Below are positions 50,548 to 56,397 of a stretch of 56,397 nucleotides of DNA, one piece after another; within the stretch, counting starts at the first letter, position 1, and every line of letters starts with the position of its first letter. The notes under the pieces are model-generated. The model did not search any database. It had not been told where the DNA came from and saw only the letters and a program-made list of their open reading frames with translations. Source of the DNA: Bacillota bacterium (GTDB lineage Bacteria > Bacillota > Sulfobacillia > RBS10-35 > JAJYVN01); the NCBI GenBank assembly GCA_021803205.1, contig JAJZMB010000113.1, forward strand, positions 1 through 56,397. The letters are read 5' to 3'. Both the position numbers and the translations under genes were made by a program.

Positions 50548-51186
50548 GTGGCCGAGTTGGGGGAACGTGAACGCGCGGCGGTCAGTCAGATGTTTCAAGA
50601 CGCGGCCCGTCCCGTGCATGTGCGGGTCGTCCTGCCGGGAGGCCCAGGCCCTGGGCCGAAGACCGGCTTTCGGGCCGCGGTGGCCGAGCTGGCGGAAATG
50701 GTGCCGCTGATTTCGGTGACCGAGTGCAGTCCCGCGGAGGCTGGAGCCGTCGTGGAGCGAACGCCGGCGGTTGCCCTCTTCGACGGGGAGGGCAACGACC
50801 TGCGTGTGCGGTTCTACGGCTTGCCGACCGGATATGAGTTCTCCAGCTTTCTCGCGGCGCTGGCGGATGCCGCCGCACCGCAGAGCGCCCTGCAACCGGA
50901 GACGCTGAGGGCCCTCCAATCGCTGGAGCAGGACGTCCAGATCAAGGTCTTCTCGACCCCGTCCTGCCCCTACTGCCCGCGCGCGGTTCGCCTCGGCAGC
51001 CAGATGGCGCTGGCGAGCCCGCGCGTCAGCACGGAGGCGATTGACGCGGCCCACTTCTCTGCACTCGCCGGGCTCTATCAGGTACGCGGCGTGCCGCGGA
51101 CCGTCTTCAACCGGCGTCTGCACCTGGAGGGGGCTGTTCCCGAGGCGACGTTCCTGCAGAACGTGCTGGCTGCCGCAGGCGCATAG
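50548..51186 (+). CDS. Protein disulfide oxidoreductase (double thioredoxin fold, CPYC)
   Basis: The GTG at 50548, 5 bases after AGAGGTGA, gives 212 residues, the usual size of PDO proteins; an upstream GTG at 50500 is less likely. The first thioredoxin fold (residues about 1-115) has no Cys pair: its active-site position reads VLPGGPGPGP. The second has the active site STPSCPYCPRAV near residue 142 and the cis-Pro loop VRGVPRTVFN. PDOs of thermophiles usually keep CxxC in the second half and often in the first. They shuffle protein disulfides in the cytosol, where thermophiles use them for stability. Confidence 0.85.
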   Translation: MAELGERERAAVSQMFQDAARPVHVRVVLPGGPGPGPKTGFRAAVAELAEMVPLISVTECSPAEAGAVVERTPAVALFDGEGNDLRVRFYGLPTGYEFSSFLAALADAAAPQSALQPETLRALQSLEQDVQIKVFSTPSCPYCPRAVRLGSQMALASPRVSTEAIDAAHFSALAGLYQVRGVPRTVFNRRLHLEGAVPEATFLQNVLAAAGA

Positions 51187-51440
51187 GGAAGGAGCTACGC
51201 GGTCCGACCTGCGCGGTTGCTCCTGGGTATCGTGCCATATGTCCATGAGGACGCTTGGCCCTGTGGTCGGTTCCAGGTCTGGCCAGAGCCGCATATGGAC
51301 GTGTGGCCCGCGGCACAGACCGGGGCGCGCCAGCGCGGACGGGGACGCCATCCGCATCCGCGCCGGCCGGGGATGGCGTTGCACAGAGACGGTGCGCCCG
51401 GTCGCCTGCGGGCCCAGGGCCTCAGGCCGATGCGGTGGCT

Positions 51441-52385
51441 CTACCTCGGCGCGGCGGGGGGTGCTGTTGCCCTCGGTCCCGTTCCTAATCCTCCCGGCTT
51501 ACCCTGCAGCCGCGCCAGCCCGAGCGCGGCCACCGCCCCAACCAATCCCGCCAAGTCGGAGGGCACAACCAGTGTTGTCGAGTCCCCCTCCGCCACCTTG
51601 GCGAGTGCCTCCATCGCCCGGAGACTGAGCACCTCCGGCTCTGGCTTGCTGGCGTTGATCATCGCGATGGAGTCTGCCTGCGCCTTCTGGGTTGTGAGCA
51701 GCGCCTGGGCCTGGCCTTCGGCCTCGAGGATGGACGACTGCCGGCGTGCCTCCGCCTCCAGGATCACCGCCTGCTTCATTCCCTCGGCGCGCAACACGGC
51801 CGCCTGCTTTTCGCCATCAGCGGTCGTCACCACGGCGATGCGCTCACGTTCGGCACGCATCTGCTTCTCCATGGCAGTGCGGATGTCCTCGGGCGGCATG
51901 ATGTCCCGGATCTCCATGCGATGAACCTTGACGCCCCAGACTTCGATCTCGCGGTCGAGCTGCTCCTGCATGTGTGCGTTGATCGCCTGGCGCTCGGAGA
52001 GGGATTCGTTGAGGGTCATCGATCCGACGATGGCTCGCAGTGCCGTCTGCACGATCATCTCCACCGCACCCTCGAAGTTGGCCACGTTGTATGTGACCTT
52101 CACCGGATCGAGCACCTGAAAGTAAATGACAGAGTCGACTTGGATAGTGACATTGTCCTTGGTGATGATGGATTGGGGGCGCACGACGATAAAGCGCTCG
52201 CGCATGTCCACCACGGTGCGCATGCGGTCGATCAGCGGCACCAGCAACGCGATGCCCGCCGGGATCTGGCGGTGGAACCGCCCAAGACGCTCCACGATCC
52301 CCACCGTAGCCTGATGAATCGTGCGGACGCTGGCCAGGATAATGAGTACAGCGACGATGATAATCGCGATCAGGACAATGTGCAT
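51441..52385 (-). CDS. SPFH/stomatin-like (paraslipin) membrane protein
   Basis: This 314-residue protein has an ATG with GGAGG upstream. One N-terminal transmembrane helix (HIVLIAIIIVAVLIILASV) is followed by the SPFH domain: RLGRFHRQIPAGIALLVPLID, RERFIVVRPQSIITKDNVTI and ALRAIVGSMTLNESLSERQ. A long coiled coil rich in Ala/Glu (AVLRAEGMKQAVILEAEAR) and a C-terminal cap (LVVPSDLAGLVGAV) follow. Such proteins form ring-shaped membrane scaffolds and pair with NfeD partners. The NfeD gene lies 38 bases upstream on the same strand. Confidence 0.93.
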   Translation of the reverse strand: MHIVLIAIIIVAVLIILASVRTIHQATVGIVERLGRFHRQIPAGIALLVPLIDRMRTVVDMRERFIVVRPQSIITKDNVTIQVDSVIYFQVLDPVKVTYNVANFEGAVEMIVQTALRAIVGSMTLNESLSERQAINAHMQEQLDREIEVWGVKVHRMEIRDIMPPEDIRTAMEKQMRAERERIAVVTTADGEKQAAVLRAEGMKQAVILEAEARRQSSILEAEGQAQALLTTQKAQADSIAMINASKPEPEVLSLRAMEALAKVAEGDSTTLVVPSDLAGLVGAVAALGLARLQGKPGGLGTGPRATAPPAAPR

Positions 52386-52422
52386 GGGACTTCCTCCCTG
52401 GTGCCGGGTGTGCGGAGCCGCC

Positions 52423-52842
52423 TCAGGTGCGCTCGACCACGACGTCTCCGGATTCGACCCCGCAGACCCGGGCGACGGACCCGGTGGGGAGCGGACCGGT
52501 ACCGGGCACGCATCGCGCTACGTACGGCACCCCCTCCACAAGGACGCGTCCGCTGGCCAGGTCCTCGTCGACGGCGTCCAGAACGGTGCCGAACTTGCCG
52601 ACCAGGAGGGAGGGGGTGGGTGTCGCCGCCGCCCGGTTCCGCATGGCCAGAGGACGAACCACAACCAGGAGCGCTGCAGCGAGCGCGACAAAGACCACGG
52701 CCTGCATCAGTGGCGGCAGCCCCAGGCCGCCGGCGGCCGCGCCGCCCAGGGCTCCGGCAGCGATCCATACGCCGACCAGGGCGCCGCTCTTCACGTCCGC
52801 CAGAACGCCGGCCACCAGCAGGAGCGCCCACAGCAAATACAT
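52423..52842 (-). CDS. NfeD-like short membrane protein
   Basis: I chose the ATG at 52842 (GGGGAGG about 11 bases upstream), which starts right at the first transmembrane helix MYLLWALLLVAGVLADV and gives 139 residues. A longer ATG start at 52875 exists. Helices 2 and 3 are GVWIAAGALGGAAAGGLG and LMQAVVFVALAAALLVVV. The C-terminal OB fold (LVGKFGTVLDAVDEDLASGRVLVEG...VARVCGVESGDVVVERT) is the NfeD-typical domain. It partners with the SPFH protein encoded directly downstream. Confidence 0.88.
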   Translation of the reverse strand: MYLLWALLLVAGVLADVKSGALVGVWIAAGALGGAAAGGLGLPPLMQAVVFVALAAALLVVVRPLAMRNRAAATPTPSLLVGKFGTVLDAVDEDLASGRVLVEGVPYVARCVPGTGPLPTGSVARVCGVESGDVVVERT

Positions 52843-53140
52843 GCCCCGATCGCCTCCCCAGGCTTCCAGACTCATTGTAGACCCTGCGGTGCCGGGCTGT
52901 ACGCAGGGTTTTCCAGGCGTATGGGGCCCGTTACGATCTCGGGACGCTTTGACGGTGTGCGGGGCCCGCCCCACGGCCCCCACAGTTGCTCAGGCCGGTA
53001 GGTGTGCTGGCACGGCCAGGCGAATCGTCACCATGGCAAGCCCGCTTACCATGGCCGACTGTCCCACATGCCAACGATCGCGGGATATCCATCGCTGTCG
53101 GTCGGGAACCGGGGTACGCTGCCGCGGGGTGGGACCGAGG

Positions 53141-54019
53141 ATGGGACGCGCGCTGCGGCCCTGGCTTCCGGACTACGGCCTCATCGTTCTCGGCGGTATG
53201 GCCATTGGCTTCGGGATCTCCGCGCTTATCGTCCCGGCCCGCCTGGCCGAGGGCGGTCTGACGGGCGTCGCGGTCACCTTGCACTACCTGACCGGGTTCG
53301 GCGTCGGGCCGCTCTACGCTGTGCTCAACGTTCCGCTCTTCGCCTGGGCCTGGCTCTCCCAGGGCGGGCGATTCGTCTGGCGCACCATGGTCGGCGTGGC
53401 AGCAGTCTCGGCGGCCGCGGCCGCCTTCTCCCCGTTGCGGCTGCCTGTACATAGCCTCCTCCTGGCGGCCCTCTACGGCGGCCTGTGCATAGGGGCGGGT
53501 GTGGGACTGGCCATTCGCGGCGGTGGGAGTTCGGGCGGAACCGACATCATCGCTCGGTTCCTCAACCGCCGGCACGGCTGGAGTTACAGCTCCGTCTACC
53601 TGGTCATCGACATTGCGGTGCTCGGTGCCGTCGCCGTGTGGGTGGGCCTGCCCGCCGCAATGTACGCGTGGATCGCGACGAATGTGTCCGGCCGCGTGGT
53701 GTCTTTCGTGGTGGAGGGACCGCGTCGCGGCCGAATGGCCCTGATCGTCACCGGGGCGGAGGAGCGGGTTGCGCACCGGGTGGTGACCGAACTCGGCCGC
53801 GGCGCGACGCGGTTATCCGCGCGCGGCGCCTATACCGGTCAGGAGCGGGCGGTGCTGCTCGTCGCGGCCGCCCAGCAGGAGGTGGTCTACCTGCGGAGCA
53901 TCGTGGCCGAGGAGGATCCACGCGCCTTCCTGGTGGTGCTGCCGGCGACCGAGGTGCTGGGTGAAGGGTTCCAGCTTTTGGAGCCATCCCGGCGACCGAC
54001 GCGGTCCACCCCGCGCTGA
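53141..54019 (+). CDS. YitT family membrane protein
   Basis: This 292-residue protein starts at an ATG at 53141. Five or six hydrophobic segments (YGLIVLGGMAIGFGISALIV; LLLAALYGGLCIGAGVGLAI) include the family signature GGSSGGTDIIARFLNRR between helices. The C-terminal cytosolic DUF2179 domain has LIVTGAEERVAHRVVTEL, TRLSARGAYTGQERAVLLVAA and DPRAFLVVLPATEVLGEGF. YitT proteins are widespread in Bacillota with no known substrate. It is divergent from the SPFH operon. Confidence 0.92.
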   Translation: MGRALRPWLPDYGLIVLGGMAIGFGISALIVPARLAEGGLTGVAVTLHYLTGFGVGPLYAVLNVPLFAWAWLSQGGRFVWRTMVGVAAVSAAAAAFSPLRLPVHSLLLAALYGGLCIGAGVGLAIRGGGSSGGTDIIARFLNRRHGWSYSSVYLVIDIAVLGAVAVWVGLPAAMYAWIATNVSGRVVSFVVEGPRRGRMALIVTGAEERVAHRVVTELGRGATRLSARGAYTGQERAVLLVAAAQQEVVYLRSIVAEEDPRAFLVVLPATEVLGEGFQLLEPSRRPTRSTPR

Positions 54020-54198
54020 ATCTCCCCTTCCGCCGGATGCGCGGGTGTAGCGGCGCACGCGCGTGCCGCCCTGCTGATCTCGGCGCCCCAAAGCTCACCC
54101 TTGCCGGTTGAGCGCGGGACATACGTGAAGTGGGGCCAGCGTCGCTGGCGCGCCGCGACCCCACCTCCGCCCGTTAGCGGGCATCCGAACCGGCCGTG

Positions 54199-54390
54199 GA
54201 GGTCAAAGGACTCACCGACCGCGTGGTCGCCGTCCAGTCCGACCACCTCAAGGCGCGCCAGCGGAACAGCTTCGCCAAACGGCTCGCCGAACAGCGACAG
54301 ACCTTGACGCGGGGCCTCGCCGCCCTTGCCCGCCAGCGCTTTACCCGCGCGGCTGACGCGGGGGCCGCTGTCGGCGCCTTTGTGCACAGC
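54199..54390 (+). pseudogene. IS1634-like transposase fragment
   Basis: About 60 codons read VKGLTDRVVAVQSDHLKARQ, then SFAKRLAEQRQTLTRGLAALARQRFTRAADAGAAV. This matches the helical middle region of IS1634-type DDE transposases. The pattern is S-x-x-L, a helix with LExxRxxLxxxLxxLxxRxF, then a DA dipeptide. Neither the catalytic Asp residues nor terminal repeats can be found. Between 54020 and 54848 nothing else is recognisable. Confidence 0.55.
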
Positions 54391-54848
54391 GCACGGGCCG
54401 GGGCCCGTTCCCTGTGCAGATCGACGTCGCATGCGTGCTGCGCACCCTACCCTCTGCTCACCGCGCCGGCCTGGCAAAGACCAGCCGAGCAAGCCCTCGC
54501 CGGAGACGCAGATCGTCTCGCGGCCGGTGGGGAGAAGGCTGGGCTGGGGCAGTGGCGCAGAACCGCCTCAGCCTTGCGGGCCACGCCCGCCACCTGATGC
54601 TCGCAGTTGTTCAACAGCAGCGCCAGTTCTCGGCGGTGGCGGGGTCCAGTTCCGGCCGCAACACGTCAAAGCGTTGTGCACGGTGCGGCCAATCCGGGTG
54701 CGCCGCACGCGCGTTCCCGCCGTCGCGCGGCCCGGCGGTACCGGTCGGTTCTTTCCGTTTCCGCGCCGTGCCGCAGCACCTGGCCACGCAGGAGTGTGCC
54801 GGTCCGCACCCGAAGCGCACGCTCAGCCTCGTGAAGGGGGAACCGCCA

Positions 54849-55952
54849 GTGGGGAAGCTCCGCGTGGGATTCATCGGCACCGGGCGCAAGCCGGTGCGTG
54901 CCGGTCCCCAGGGTTACGGGATGGCGCATCAGCACGCCTCCGCCTACAAGTCGCTGTCCGAGGAGTGCGAGATTGTGGCCTGCGCCGACATCTCGGCGGA
55001 GAACGCGCAGGCCTTCGCCGAGATGTGGAACGTGCCGGCCTCCGGTGTGTTTGTCGACGTCGCCGAGATGCTCCGCACCGTCCAGCTAGACGTGGTCAGC
55101 GTGGCCGTCTGGCCCCACCTGCACGCCCCGCTGGTCATCCAGGCAGCCTGCGCCGGTGTGCGCGCCATCCACTGCGAGAAGCCGATGGCCGACACCTGGG
55201 GCGCCTGCCGCCTGATGGCACAGGAGTGCGATCGCCGCGGCGTGCGCCTGACTTTCAACCACCAGCGCCGCTTTGGCCGTCCCTTCCGCGGCGCCAAGAA
55301 GCTCCTGGACGAGGGCGTGATCGGGGGGCTTGTGCGGGTCGAGTTCGGCGTGGGGGACCTCTACGACTACGGTTCGCACAACTTCGACATGTCCTCCTAC
55401 TTCGTCGGCGAACGTCCCGCACGCTGGGTGATGGCCCAGATCGACTACCGTACTGAGAACCTGGTATTCGGAGCCCACAACGAAAACGCCGCCCACGCGA
55501 CCTGGCAGTACGACAACGGGGTGTACGGAGTCGCCGCGACCGGTGCTGCCTCCGGACTCGTCGGCTGCCACAACCGCATCGTGGGTACTGAAGGCGAGAT
55601 CGAGGTGGGCCGCCGTGGCGAGGGTATCCCCGTGCTGCGCTATCGGCGCTTTGATTCCGGACGCGGCTGGGAGGCCGTCGATTGCGGCAAGGAGGGCCTG
55701 CACGGGCCAGGTTACATTGAGCGGGCATTGGCGGATGTGCTGCGCGCCGTACGCGAGGGCGGGGAGTCCGAACTGTGCGCCCGCCATGCCCTCAACGGCA
55801 CGGAGGTCATCTTCGCCTGCTGGGAGTCCGCACGGCGGCGCGGGCGGGTCGACCTGCCGCTGACCATCACCGACAACCCGCTGCAGGCCATGGTGGCGAG
55901 CGGGCAACTCAATCCCGGCCCCCGGCCGGCACCCGCTCCGGCGCGGCAGTAA
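54849..55952 (+). CDS. Gfo/Idh/MocA family NAD(P)-dependent dehydrogenase
   Basis: The GTG at 54849, 8 bases after GAAGGGGG, gives 367 residues. The Rossmann motif is LRVGFIGTGRKPVRAGPQG, with an insert before YGMAHQHASAY, then CEIVACADI. The catalytic segment CEKPMADTWG and the second-domain GSHNFDMSSYFVGE carry the family Lys and His/Asp. LVGCHNRIVGTEGEIEV is the long beta-sheet region. It is only distantly related to the paralogue at 20450-21436. It may oxidise a sugar derivative released by the GH172-like or isomerase activities; this is inference. Confidence 0.88.
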   Translation: MGKLRVGFIGTGRKPVRAGPQGYGMAHQHASAYKSLSEECEIVACADISAENAQAFAEMWNVPASGVFVDVAEMLRTVQLDVVSVAVWPHLHAPLVIQAACAGVRAIHCEKPMADTWGACRLMAQECDRRGVRLTFNHQRRFGRPFRGAKKLLDEGVIGGLVRVEFGVGDLYDYGSHNFDMSSYFVGERPARWVMAQIDYRTENLVFGAHNENAAHATWQYDNGVYGVAATGAASGLVGCHNRIVGTEGEIEVGRRGEGIPVLRYRRFDSGRGWEAVDCGKEGLHGPGYIERALADVLRAVREGGESELCARHALNGTEVIFACWESARRRGRVDLPLTITDNPLQAMVASGQLNPGPRPAPAPARQ

Positions 55953-56397
55953 TCCCGGAGCGGGACGGGGCCTCGGGTGCGACAACGTCGCGGCGGCAAA
56001 TCCTGCCATGGGGGTCCCGAGCATGCTGCGGAGGCCCCCCATGGCCATGTCGGCGGTGGCGCACAACGTCAGCCGCTTTCCATGCCCCGGTGCGGCGCCC
56101 GCAGATCCCGGTAGCGGGTGCTGTCTCGCCGAACCGGCCCCGGGGACGGGCCCGCGTGTGACCCGAGGCCCGTCCGTTCCGCGGCAAGTACCCCAGTATC
56201 CCAAGTCCCCGCTTGACATCGGGCTGGGCAACCGTGGTGCTGGTGCCGTCCAGGGCCGAGGCGCGGCCATCTGGCGATCTAAGGCGTCGCGCATGATCAA
56301 CGGATAGGCAGTTGACAACCGGGCGGTGGCACGGCATCGTAGGGTCGGGGTGATGTGCCTCGGCTGGGCGTTGGGAGCCGCCGTTTATGGTTGGGGA
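55953..56397. other. 3' flank of the window, no gene recognised
   Basis: TTGACA occurs at 56213-56218 and again at 56312-56317. Neither is followed at 16-18 bases by a good -10 box. A minus-strand frame near 56160-56270 ends in a few residues that look protein-like, but it has no family. The terminator of the preceding gene is not evident. Confidence 0.35.

Noticed and set aside
56213..56317. Two TTGACA boxes near the right end as promoters
   Set aside because: No acceptable -10 box follows at 16-18 bases in either case, and no gene starts within the window.
55086..56318. Minus-strand open frame of 410 codons over the Gfo/Idh/MocA gene and the 3' flank
   Set aside because: It is antisense to conserved motifs of the dehydrogenase and has no ribosome-binding site.
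1..56397. CRISPR arrays, tRNA, rRNA or tmRNA genes
   Set aside because: No regularly spaced direct repeats and no T-loop/anticodon-arm or rRNA sequence were found on either strand.

Overview
The window is very GC-rich, with compact genes, strong GGAGG-type ribosome-binding sites and frequent GTG/TTG starts. A YtxJ-type bacilliredoxin, a DUF202 membrane protein, an AIM24 protein and a Cys-rich protein resembling those of spore-forming Bacillota point to a high-GC, possibly thermophilic, Bacillota-like bacterium. That assignment is an inference: there is no rRNA, tRNA or classical marker gene here.

Region by region. 1-4.4 kb: a sugar isomerase cut by the window edge, a decayed TnpB remnant joined to the tail of a SWIM-type protein, a nucleotidyltransferase, a second TIM-barrel isomerase and the bacilliredoxin. 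4.4-8.3 kb (minus strand): a UPF0173 metallo-hydrolase, a two-gene molybdopterin oxidoreductase/flavin reductase pair and a zinc alcohol dehydrogenase. 8.8-19.0 kb (minus strand): a TPR protein, then a tightly overlapping six-gene operon. In transcription order it encodes a TerB_C-like protein, a BrxD-like ATPase, a BrxHI/Lhr-like helicase, an unknown protein and two further P-loop ATPases that resemble BrxD. No PglZ, methylase or other core BREX gene is present. This is the best candidate for an undescribed, probably defence-related, system.

19.4-28 kb: an AIM24 protein, a Gfo/Idh/MocA dehydrogenase, a double cupin, a graveyard of fused gene fragments (ABC ATPase, metallo-beta-lactamase and histidine kinase pieces), a GlmU-like sugar-nucleotide enzyme, DUF202 and HIT proteins, and a peptidoglycan-binding-repeat protein. 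28-36 kb: a second alcohol dehydrogenase, a Lys/Ser-rich lipoprotein, a DUF2961 (GH172-like) protein, the Cys-rich protein, a small monooxygenase, a NUDIX protein and an MFS transporter. 36.5-41.3 kb: three TadE/TadG-like pseudopilin proteins, an MscS-like channel and TenA.

41.4-56.4 kb: a broken tyrosine integrase beside an OmpR-type two-component system, a diverged DUF488 protein, a MurJ-like flippase, a NarL-type two-component system, a GGDEF-fold protein whose signature motif has decayed, a CPYC protein disulfide oxidoreductase, an SPFH/NfeD pair, a YitT protein, an IS1634-like fragment and a second Gfo/Idh/MocA dehydrogenase. Sugar isomerases, Gfo/Idh/MocA enzymes, cupin, GH172-like protein and dehydrogenases recur across the window and suggest catabolism of unusual sugars or polyols. 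Broken mobile elements and gene stumps in at least six places mark the region as accessory and recombining.
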